64,000 nt of DNA, taken from Aedes albopictus. Lineage: Eukaryota; Arthropoda; Insecta; Diptera; Culicidae. Positions 54,985-64,000 of the stretch are shown here, one piece after another. The DNA is taken from positions 2,023,977 to 2,087,976 of the forward strand of contig NC_085137.1 in assembly GCF_035046485.1 (NCBI RefSeq), given 5' to 3'. A program made the position numbers and the translations under genes. Every line of letters starts with the position of its first letter. Position 1 is the first letter of the stretch. Below the pieces are notes generated by a model. The model did no database searches and had not been told where the DNA came from. It worked only from the letters and a program-made list of their open reading frames with translations.

Positions 54985-55740
54985 CAAAATTCCTAGAGGA
55001 ATCCCTGAGTAAATTCACAGAGGAATCTGAGGAAGAATCTCTAGAGAAACATCTAATAAATCCCAAGAGCAATCATTGAACAAACCCTTAGTTTTAAAAT
55101 TTGTGGAGGAATCTCTGGAAAATTTACCCTAATCTCTGTAGAAATCTCTTGAGGAAATCCCGGATAAATCCTTTGGATAGAAATTCCTATTGCAAGCTCC
55201 GAAGAAATCTCTAGAAGCATACCTATAGAGGAATTCCTAGATTAATTTTCCGAGGAATCCCTAGAGGCACTATTGAGGAATGCCTGTTAAAATCTCTGAT
55301 GAGATCACTAGTTGTTTGGATTCCAGATAAAATTCCTGGAGAAATTCACGGAAAAAAATCTAAAAAAAAAGTGCTTTGGGAATATCTGGAAGAATCCCGA
55401 AAGGAATGACTTGAGAAATTTAAGCATGAATTTATTTAAGCATTACCAAGAGATATTTCTGTTGGAATACCTAGAGGGAATCCTAGAGGAATCCCGAGAT
55501 TATCCCCCAGGGAAATCGATACAGGAAGCCATATGGAGAATCTATAGAAAAAATCCTGGAAAAAAAACCCAAAGAAATTCCTGGATTGATCGTTTGAGTG
55601 ATTCATGGAGAAATATCTGAAACACGTAGTGAATCTTCGGTAGAATCTTTTGAAAAATCCCTAGAGTAATTCCTGTAAAAATCCCTAGGAAAATCTCTAA
55701 AAAAAACCTGAATAAATACTCGGAATAATTCTAGAAGCGA
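54985..55740. repeat. Eroded GGAATTCC repeat block
   Basis: Copies such as GAGGAATCCCTAGAGGCACT and GAAATTCCTGGATTGATCG keep the 12-bp period in places. A-runs are frequent. The frame 55312-55620 is a by-product. Confidence 0.6.
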
Positions 55741-57048
55741 TTATTGCAGGGTCCCTGCTAAAAACGCCGAAATTTGTTTGCTTTTTTTGAACCTCTAGCT
55801 ATCTTTTCTACTGATTGGAAATGTCACCCTCAATCGTTTTCAGAAAATGACTCGTTGAAAGATTATTCATCTTTTTTGTGCACTTGTTGAGATTTCTTGC
55901 ATTTGATTTTTATGCAATCTTGCGTAACAATCTTGCTCTCTGTGGACACTGAAGGTTTAAAAGAATTAAGAAGGGTATTTCATGGAGCATGCCAGTGACA
56001 AGTAAAACAAGCTCATCAATTAGTAAGTCATCAATAGCATATACTCGTTCGATGCATGCTAAACAAGTTCGAAGGTCTCCAATCAGCTGTAGGCAGTAGG
56101 TATTTATGATTCCAACTATATAAACGAATTTCTCACTGAAAGCGCATTTTCTCAGCGCAGTGGCATATTTCTTTACTCATTCACAACATCGCATCGTTCG
56201 AAAACCACAGACCAGATGATATTGCATGCAGGAACACTCGAAGCCGCATGCGCAGCTCTGGTGCATCGACGGCCGAGCCGAACTCTACCGACCAGCGACA
56301 GTCCACCTGTTTCTCGCCTTCAACATGGGAAGCATCAAAATATTGGTAGATAGATAGAAGGGAAGCTCGGCAGAACCTTGACCTCGTCACCATCAACTGG
56401 CATCGTTGTCGCCACCGTCGTCGTCGTCGCCTTCACGGATATCCTCGACACAGGACGAACAGCAGAAGGCTCTTGATTTCTCCAACTGTGCGAAGTAGCA
56501 GCCGTGGAGAGCTTCCTTCATTTGGAAACGTTTTCTGGTTCATCAAAGACTGTCCGGCTGGAATCCAACGCGGAAAGGTACTTGCAACATTCGTTTCTGA
56601 ACGTTTTGTGAAATCGTGTGCCAACAATTAGGTTAGTGCTAGATTGTGTTTGTACATTATCACCTAGTTTTATCGGTTGGTCACTTCGAAAAGGTACAAG
56701 TAAGATAGGGACTGAATCTTGTCCCAGTTTCAAGTTGTGTTTCGATAGGTATCAGTGATAGGCTTTGGTCGGAGTAGCGCTGATACGATTCTTCAGACGT
56801 AAAATTGAGTTAGAAATGATATTAGAGTAAATTTAGGCTTAATTCAATAACCCTTGATGAAGAAAATATTGATTGATTTGTCATAAAACGCCACATTAGT
56901 GAAAGTTGATTTCCATTATATAATCGCAGAACCATCACACAACCGAGCGAATCGGAGCGAACGCGTGTTCCCGGAGAAAGAGAACCTCACAAATCTACAC
57001 CAACCTACAGAACCGAAAGAGAGTGCAGCACATAGCAGGAGAGCTGAT
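55741..57048 (+). promoter_or_regulatory. Upstream region and candidate 5' UTR of the 57-kb gene
   Basis: Unique sequence. A splice acceptor-like TATATAATCGCAG ends at 56929, after which the sequence changes to an A/C-rich leader (ACAACCGAGCGAATCGGAGC) running to the ATG at 57049. Possible donors for an upstream non-coding exon are AG before GTTAGTG at 56632 and AAAG before GTACTTGC at 56578. I cannot choose between them. Confidence 0.4.
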
Positions 57049-57273
57049 ATGACTTCGCCAAAGATAACCGCGGACAAGACAAATGCAAATGCACCGCAGG
57101 ATGCGACCGAGGTCAGCAACGGCAATGCAGCTGCGGCCGGATCCAGTGCGGACAGTGTCGCTGCTGCAGCGGCGAGTGCAGAGAGCTCGCCGGGGACCAC
57201 CGGACCCTACGGGGTTTTCAGCTGGTTGAAGGTCTTCCGTTTTGCCAATCTCATGATCAAGCAGGGATGCTAA
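57049..57273 (+). CDS. Small alanine-rich protein, unidentified
   Basis: ATG at 57049 opens 74 codons to TAA at 57271-57273. The frame is open upstream to about 56899, but without another ATG and across a likely splice acceptor at 56929, so 57049 is the best start. The N-terminal half is polar (MTSPKITADKTNANAPQDAT). The middle is Ala/Ser-rich and low in complexity. The last 23 residues are hydrophobic and basic (PYGVFSWLKVFRFANLMIKQ, then GC), possibly an amphipathic helix. There is no signal peptide or full membrane span. The base composition is GC-rich against an AT-rich background, and AATAAA at 57519-57524 would give a 3' UTR of about 250 bp. I do not recognise the family. An alternative is the first coding exon of a longer protein, but I see no strong donor before the stop. 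Confidence 0.5.
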   Translation: MTSPKITADKTNANAPQDATEVSNGNAAAAGSSADSVAAAAASAESSPGTTGPYGVFSWLKVFRFANLMIKQGC

Positions 57274-58261
57274 ACAGTGAACAACAATTCCAAACTGTCA
57301 AAACGTGCTATGTCGTTGTAAAAGATAAAATATTCCTTCTATCAGTGATGCAACTAGGAGAAACTAATCGCGGTAGACTTGTAGACTAGCACTTTGTCAG
57401 AGTTACGTATGTATTTAAGTTTTAGGTTCAAATAGAATCTATCGATTGGAAATCTTTTAAAGATAAACACCACAGAGTTTATGTAACATGTTTGTTAGTT
57501 CATAAGGTTCTCTCAAAAAATAAATACGTGGTAAGCACGAAAATGAAACGGGGTTTTCAATCAATCTATTGTGAATTCTACATTTAAAGTTGTTACACTC
57601 GATACTTCTATGTCATGGGGTTGTTATTTTGTATGTTTTGTAACAGCTCTTCATCACTTTTCATTTTTGATCAATCAACAGCGAATCTTCTGTGATTTTT
57701 TAGGCCAACCTTCACTCTTTTCGTCACTTATAAAATAGGATAATTGTTTTTCAGCAAGCGTACCTATAGGTATGTACCTACCTACATAGCCGTTTCTCCC
57801 CATCAAGCGGTGCTTTTCACTCGCACTTTCGCTTCCCTTTCGTTGCAACATTCGCGCTTCAATTCTCCGTGACAGATGTTTATCTGCGTTGATATCTCGA
57901 TGCTTTCCCACCTTTCTCGGGTGTTTTGCTGCAGTTACATATTGGCGCATCATATCATGATGGGTGTAATTTATGAATGCACTACATACTAGGTATGAGC
58001 CGAAAAAAAAAAAACGAAGTGAGAATCTAAAAGAGACATTTACTGTTATTACCTATCAGCATGATGGAATGTGAGATATAGACACTGAGCCGTTTTACGT
58101 TAAAATCAGCGTCATAAATGTCATAGTATTTTAGATTTGGCTTGGATTTATTATGATTTTATTATGGTTGCGAGCCGAACATGCTTTTTGTTTACCGACG
58201 TTTAACGATGTTAGAGAGCACTTTCAAATTGTATGTTGAAACCTTTTAAAAAAAAAACGAT
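57274..58261 (+). other. 3' UTR with AATAAA, then non-coding DNA
   Basis: AATAAA at 57519-57524 is the likely polyadenylation signal of the small gene. Beyond it, 57560-58260 shows no gene. The minus frame 57675-57953 has no recognisable domain. Confidence 0.45.
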
Positions 58262-58740
58262 TGCATCAAATTTTGTCCCTTGGTGAAACTTGGTGTGTAT
58301 CAGTGGAGAACACTCAACGGCTGCAGGTCTTCATCAATAGATGTCTGCGGTATATAATTCGTGCATGGTGGCCTCACAATTGGATCTCCAACGTGGAGCT
58401 CCATTGTCGATGTCATCAAAAGTCTATAGCGACAGAAATTCGGGAGCGAAAGTGGAGGTGGGTCGGCCACACTCTACGCAGGGGCGTTAGGGGGCAAGCA
58501 AGCGTCAGATTGGAACCTAGCAGGACTTCGCAGCAGAGGCAGACCCAGAGGCTCATGACGGCGCAGCTTCAACAACGAAATAAAACAAGTCGACGGGAAT
58601 TTGACCTGACCACAGGTCAAGGCGATGGCGGACAATCGCCCAGGATAGAGATCTTTCAATTCGGTCCTGTGCACCACCGTGGGTGCACAGGGAGTGATGC
58701 GCCGTACTATAATCAGATCATGCCGAGATGTCGATGATTG
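58262..58740 (+). pseudogene. RTE-type non-LTR retrotransposon C-terminal fragment
   Basis: 58288-58480 encodes the characteristic RTE tail: TWCVSVENTQRLQVFINRCL, then RYIIRAWWPHNWISN and IRERKWRWVGHTLRR. After a frameshift near 58490 the expected continuation (SDWNLAGLRSRGRPRGS, then FNNEIKQVDGNLT, QVKAMADNRPG) reads in another frame to about 58660. In that frame three stops replace positions that are Trp in intact relatives (two TGA, one TAG). There is no upstream RT, so it is a 5'-truncated, decayed copy. No poly(A) or repeat tail was found. Confidence 0.75.
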
Positions 58741-60060
58741 TTCGAACTTCGAAACATGGAGAAGTGGTTCCTTTTCTAGAGCCGAATACCACTGACGGGA
58801 CTGGTATTTGGTTACTCTGATTCCCATTCTTCGAGAAGTTTATCAGTGATCCTCTTTTTTCGTTGAGTGCGCAGGCTATTATTGATGCCCGTACTGCTCA
58901 TCTACGCCTCCACCTTCCGGAGCATCCACTGCTCGAGTTTCAAGTTCGTCAACGAACGATCTCTTCATAGCTAGATCTTCTATTTAGCGTTGCTGGAATC
59001 GTAACCAGAGTCTTTCCTCCCCCGTTATGAAGGCGATGGTCAACGCTGCGTTTATTCCGAACATCAAGAAGTCTCCGTCCTCATTTTCGGCTGATGCAGA
59101 TGTGGTCAATTTAATTTTCAGTATGTCCACCTCTAGAGACCCCTGACAGATCCTAATGGATTTTAAATGACTTTTGCGGATCTTTGCGGACTTTGACATT
59201 CCATCGCAGACCTTTACGAATTTATGGACTTGCGCGAACACCGGTTACGCTTGTAGATATCAAGGCTCATATTTGGGTTTCTTGGAAGACCTGAATGATC
59301 CGTATAGCTCAATACATTCAATTGTTAGAAGGGTAATGGGTAATACTGATATGCCATCATAGAGTTTTTCGTCTACCTAGAACATCCGTGGCACTAAAAA
59401 AATATGCCGTTATCTTGTGTGCAATGCACTGTGCAGCTTCGAAGTAAATGCCTTAGTAAAAACATATAAAAATAACATTAATAGATCACAATACTGTATT
59501 AGTAGTGTGGTAACCGACGCTTGAAATTGAAAATTCCAAAACCACCATTTTGCTTTATACACCACAAATAGATCAAAACACTTTCATAGATAGAGGAGGT
59601 AAAAATTTCAAAAGCATAGCAGACCTTAGCAGAATTCATGACCTGTATAACATATTTCATATACCTTTAAGCCGTAAAACTTAAAAGTTTCGAAAAATTA
59701 CAGAATTACCGATATAATACTGTTGGCCATCTTGTAAATCAATTTTAATACAGTGGTGACCCGATTTTGTCAAACCCCGATTTTGTCTATCCCCGTCAGC
59801 TTTTTGGCGCGATTTTGTGAGCTTGATTAAGTATCGATGATTTCAAGCCTGTTTATAATCTTTGCAGTTGCAGAGTTATAAACTGACAGTTTGTTTTGCC
59901 AATTGTTCATTTTGCAATCGTATATTGCGTGGCAGGCACGATAGCTAAGAATATCATTTGGAAAGGGCATACATAAAGGGATAAAGGATGATAAACTAAC
60001 ATATTTCTGATCCCCTAGTTTTAACCCTATCCAACCTTTTTAACAAATATCGTATCAAAT
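58741..60060. other. No gene; one mariner-like end at 59751
   Basis: A minus-strand frame at 58984-59241 has no domain that I recognise. Positions 59160-59230 repeat GCGGATCTTTGCGGACTTTG-type words. TA then CAGTGGTGACCCGATTTTGT at 59749-59770, followed by a repeat of CCCGATTTTGTC, looks like a transposon end similar to 54024. Confidence 0.4.
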
Positions 60061-61620
60061 ACGGGAATCTTTCCAATGATTCCTCCAGGTATCCTTGCTA
60101 GGGTTATTTCAGGAGTTCATGCTGAAATCATTCGCGCAGTTTCTACTTGGATTAATCCAGATCCAAGGATTTTTGCATCGTTTTCATACATGGATTACTC
60201 GAGGAACTCCAAATTGGGTTCTTATAGAAATTCTTCTCAACTTCTCAAGAAATTACTAATGGGAATTATGGCGGCTACTGCTACAAGAATTATTGTTGGG
60301 ATTTATGTATGAATGCCTAAAGGGCTTTCTTCAGAAACTCTTGTTCGGATTCTTCAAGCAATTCCTGTAGTGGTTACTCCAACAAGTCATCGTGAGATTC
60401 CTCCTACGACTCTTCAGTATTGTATTTGTCCAAGGATTCCTGCAAGAATTCTTCCAGAAACTCATTTCCGTATTCCTTTAGAAATTCCTGGGTTTCTTCC
60501 AAGTATTCTGTCAGGATTTCCTAGGATTCCTCCGGATATTCTTGCTGGAATTGCTTCAGGAATGTCTAATGGGATTTGTCCAAAAATTTCTCATATGATT
60601 CCTCCATGAATTTCTTCCAGGATTCCGGAATTTCTCCAAAAATTCCACTTAGGATTCCTCCAGAGATTCATTCAAGCATTCCAGGAACTCGTTCAGAGAT
60701 TTTATCTAAAGTTCCTCCAGAACTTCCTCATGGGATTTCTGCATAAATTCATCTTGGGATTTCTCCAGTAATTTCTGCCGAGACCGCTCAAGCAATTACT
60801 GATGGGGTCTCAGCAGAGTTTTTTTTTTCCTGGAGAAGCCTCCAGATATTGTTCCATATATTCTTCCAGGAATTCCTCAGTGGACTCGTTTAGAGATTTA
60901 TCTTGAGACTTGAGATTCCTCCAGCAATTTCTCCAAAGATTCTTCGAGGGATTCTCCAGGAATTTCTCTTGGTCTTCTTCTTTTCCTTCTTGTTGGCTCG
61001 ACGTTCGCATTGGAACTTGGCCTGCCTCTTCAACTTAGTGTTCTTTGAGCACCTCCATAGTTAATGATTGAAGGTCTTTCTTTGCCTGCCATTGTATGAA
61101 TTTGTATACTGTGAGGCTACGCTATGAGGCTACGCTATGTCCAGAGAGTCGAGAAAATTTTCCCGACCGGAACAGGAATCGAACCCGCCGTCTCCATCCA
61201 TAGCCTTCACCACTAGGCTAACTGGTGTTCCAAGGGAATTTTCCAGGTATTTTTGGGATTCATCCAGGTATTCTCACTGGGATTAGTCCAGGAGGTTTTG
61301 CTGATTTTTTCCAAAGAAATTCTGATGAGATTCCTCAAGGAGTTATTATTAGGTTCATCAAGGTACAAATAGATTCTTGTAGAAATTCCTCCTGTGAATC
61401 CTTCAAAAATTCTTCTAGGGATTGCTCCAGTAGCTTCAGAATTTCCATTCATCCTGGGATGCCTCCAAAAATGTCTCCAGATATTGCATTAGAAAATGTC
61501 CAAAAGATCCCTACCCGGATACCTTCAGAAATGTCCCCGAACATTTATCTAGAAGCTCTGGAGAACCTTTCAGAGTTTTGTCCAGGGATTCTTGTAGCCA
61601 TTACTCTTGAGAATTGACTA
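60061..61620. repeat. GGAATTCC repeat block with SINE insertion
   Basis: Plus-strand sense GATTCCTCCAGG / AATTCTTCCAGG copies run over 60061-60960 and 61233-61620, split by the SINE at 60965-61230. The orientation matches 9330-11340. The frames 60313-60609 and 61225-61617 show Pro/Ile periodicity typical of this repeat. Confidence 0.7.
60965..61230 (-). mobile_element. Feilai-related SINE, diverged subfamily
   Basis: On the minus strand, a tRNA-like head with CTAGTGGTGAAGGCTATGG and box B-like GGGTTCGATTCCTGTTCC is followed by a body that aligns to Feilai (ACTAAGTTGAAGAGGCAGGC against CTAAGCTGAGAAGCAGGCT). There are many substitutions, and CTACGCTATGAGG-type words are doubled near 61120. It is older than the 5.2-kb copy. 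Target duplications were not resolved because the flank is repetitive. Confidence 0.65.
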
Positions 61621-62380
61621 GCGGTTCTTCCAAAAAGAACCGAAGGTACGAGAATGAAGTGAAAAGCTTTTCGGATTCTGCACCACAGAGAGAACTTATC
61701 ACAATGCAGTTGTGTTGCAAAGATCAGCGGTTTTCAATCTAGAGTTACGGGCCCACAAGAATAGAAAGTGCTAAAAAGACGTGCAAATGTTTTGTCGGAT
61801 CTCCAATATAGACATGTTGAACAATTTAGTGTTTTTTGATCCATGGTCACGGGCCACGTAAATATCTCAAGACCCATAAGCAGGGTTGTAAAAATCACAT
61901 TTTGCTGAACTGAATGCTTTTGGCATTCATTTTCGGCTCCGCTGTGAGATACTTGAAAGTGAACACAGAAAAACTCAACTAACTCACGGGAATTTCTTAA
62001 GCACCGAAAGTGGTGGAAAGTTGTGTAAATATTTTTCGGATTGAAGAAGCAAGTATCTTGAATACAGATGCATTGCAATGATCAGTGGTTCCTTATTAAT
62101 GGTCACGGGCCACGCGAAATTCACAAGAACAATACACTTGAGGAGGAAATGAAAATGTTTTTTTTTCGATTCTGGGTGTATGTATGATTTAATAGATTTC
62201 GGATTTTTTTTTTGAATCTGATTGTTTGTATTTAATCCTGTAAATTTTACAGTATTTTCATAATAATTATTTCTAAACTCAATTATTGAATGAACTTCCT
62301 GATTTGTTACCAGCAGAGTAATTGAGAAAATGTCACAGACATTTATTTAGTATGTTTCAATATATGTACGTCTAATATCC
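61621..62380. repeat. Three degenerate tandem units (GGTCACGGGCCACG)
   Basis: GATCAGCGG(TTT)...GTTACGGGCCCAC near 61722, GATCCATGGTCACGGGCCACG near 61840 and GATCAGTGGTT...GGTCACGGGCCACG near 62077 mark three diverged units with irregular spacing. No protein is supported. Confidence 0.45.
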
Positions 62381-62778
62381 TGGAAGACGGAAATTCCTCG
62401 AGATTCACCAGAACACACTCGAATAATTCTGGGATAGGAATATACCAAAATTACCTCCAAGAATTCCGTCCATTATACCTTCAGAACTCCCGGAATAGCG
62501 TAATAAAATTCCTAGAGTATTTCACTAGATTTTTTATTGGAACTTTTTTAAACATTTCTTAAGAAGTTCACATAAATCTTTTGGAAATGTCGACACAAAT
62601 AACTTCTAAAATGGGTTAACGCCTTAAGACCTCCAGAATAAGTAACTTATTTCAAGCATATGTTACATGTAAATTTGCTTTGATATGTTTTAACATCTCT
62701 TGGATGTTTTACAATCTTCACCGGTACCTCTGGGGGAGAACTAGAGATTCAACATGATTGTTCAAGCTAAGGCGTCAG
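62381..62778. other. Weak repeat traces, no gene
   Basis: A few GGAATTCC-like words occur at 62385-62530. Otherwise nothing recognised. Confidence 0.4.
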
Positions 62779-63039
62779 CACAGACAAACAGACGTAACAC
62801 TCTGACATTTCCCAGCGTACACCGATTTAACGGTTTATTTAAAAAAAAAATGATAGTTGGCCTGGCCAACTGCCCACCCGTAGCGCTCGCATAGTTTTTG
62901 TTCGAGTTTGACGTTTGCCCACTACCGCCACCTAGTAGATGGTCGGCCAAACTCAGTCATTTTAGTATTGGGCGAACAGGTTTCCGGGACTATTATTTGA
63001 ATCGAAAAATGTTCGAAGTGTTACGTCTGATTGTCTGTG
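62779..63039. mobile_element. CACAGACAAACAG-family MITE with 7-bp TSD, copy 4 (short)
   Basis: CACAGACAAACAGACGTAAC and complement (one substitution) are flanked by GCGTCAG at 62772-62778 and 63040-63046. It is 261 bp with an interior different from copies 1-3 except for the ACACT next to the ends and the GACGTTTGCC motif. This suggests an internally divergent subfamily. Confidence 0.8.
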
Positions 63040-63046
63040 GCGTCAG

Positions 63047-63460
63047 TAAGAGCAGGTAAGACACTATTTTTTTCGGCTTAGGTCATAGAGCGTTGATTAT
63101 AATGAGAATCTCCACGAAATAGGAGTACGCCAGTATTGATGGTGGTCTGCAAATTTCGGCGCTTCAGGATTCAGCCTGTCTGATTTCACTACCAAGGTAC
63201 AGACCTATATATCATCAGCAAGCAAGGACAAGTAAAACGATATCGGGACGCGGAATGGGCGCGCTAGCATCCACCGAACGAAAAATTCAACTGGCTTGAG
63301 AGGGCGACCACCAACCGGCAGGTTTCTGAGGATTACTACGACCCGGAAAAACCGGATAGATGTTTTCTGGAGGGGGCCCAGGGGGCCTGACTTGAGATGA
63401 CATGGTCGTCCGATATTTGAATATGCAAATCTGGATTGCAGTTTTAAAGAATCAAAATGA
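63047..63460. other. No recognised feature
   Basis: Unique-looking sequence with chance frames only. Confidence 0.4.
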
Positions 63461-63860
63461 CTGGATTCTCCAGAAATTCCTTCAAGAATGCATCTAGGGA
63501 TTCCACCAGACATATCTTTGGGGATTTGTCCTTAAATGGGGATTTGGATATCTTTAGAGGTTCCTTCAGTGATTGTTCCAGTACTGTTTTCGCGGTTTCC
63601 ATCGAGAGTTTAACCAGAGATCCTTTATAGTATTTCTGCAGGTATTTCTTCAGAGATGTCTTCCAGAATTTCACTAGAAATTGCTCCAATTAATCCATCT
63701 GTAATTCGCAGTATTTCTACAGGAATGTCTAGCAGAAATTCTTCAGATCCAATTGTTCCTTAAATAATTCGTCTAAAAATTATGGCAGACATGGAATTCT
63801 TCAGATGTTTTTATCCAGTGATTCCTACAGAATCTTCCAGGAATTCGCTAAGAAAACTGT
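63461..63860. repeat. GGAATTCC repeat block
   Basis: AGAAATTCCTTCAAGAATGC and AATTCTTCAGATCCAATTG-type copies with plus-strand CTCCAG/TTCCAG sense, strongly diverged. Confidence 0.55.
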
Positions 63861-63863
63861 CCT

Positions 63864-64000
63864 TCTCTTCTTCTTCTTGGCGTAACGTCCTCACTGGGAC
63901 AAAGCCTGCTTCTCAGCTTAGTGTTCTATGAGCACTTACTTCCACAGTTATTAACTGAGAGCTTCCTCTGCCAATGACCATTTTGCATGTGTATATCGTG
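63864..64000 (-). mobile_element. Feilai SINE, partial, cut by the window end
   Basis: This is the reverse complement of the 3' two-thirds of the 5214-5495 element: a (TCTTC)n tail, CGTAACGTCCTCACTGGGAC, then AAAGCCTGCTTCTCAGCTTA. The tRNA-like head would lie beyond 64000. Confidence 0.85.

Overview
This window looks like nuclear DNA from a culicine mosquito, most probably Aedes. The evidence is an SINE that I recognise as the Feilai family described from Aedes aegypti (5214-5495, and a partial copy at 63864-64000), insect-style non-LTR retrotransposons (CR1-like, RTE, and an I/Loa-type RNase H fragment), a BEL/Pao remnant, and a very high density of MITEs and foldback elements. There is no bacterial-style gene organisation. 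Host coding sequence is sparse, as expected for a large, repeat-rich mosquito genome. A 500-base assembly gap lies at 51001-51500.

Host genes. Only two host coding features can be defended. On the minus strand, 3957-4150 is a first coding exon of 64 codons that ends in a strong GTACGT donor, so the rest of that gene runs off the left edge. On the plus strand, 57049-57273 is a 74-residue alanine-rich reading frame behind a splice acceptor and ahead of an AATAAA signal. Two weaker exon candidates are at 53961-53979 and 51501-51612.

Layout. 1-2140, 6086-6460, 9330-11340, 18541-20940, 37560-38095, 43990-44935, 54985-55740, 60061-61620 and 63461-63860 are blocks of one degenerate repeat with a 12-bp period, in both orientations. 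Between them lie inverted-repeat elements: 8382-9325, 13227-13453, 16081-17299, 18704-18968, 20052-20303, 32365-33971, 36333-37252, 38073-38486, 46433-49082, 52656-53647 and 54106-54451. The best-preserved autonomous element is the CR1-like retrotransposon ending at 27131. Its 960-codon ORF2 is intact, while its ORF1 is split by a MITE.

Nesting is the main theme. Around 40.8-43.8 kb a MITE with a 7-bp target duplication holds a hAT-like element with an 8-bp duplication. That holds a tRNA-headed SINE, which in turn holds a 5'-truncated non-LTR element with an 11-bp duplication and a poly(A) tail. Four copies of the outer MITE family occur in the window, and all show 7-bp duplications. A 131-bp satellite (30.5-31.9 kb) is likewise interrupted by a TA-flanked MITE and an SINE. 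No CRISPR array, operon, phage or convincing functional tRNA gene was seen.
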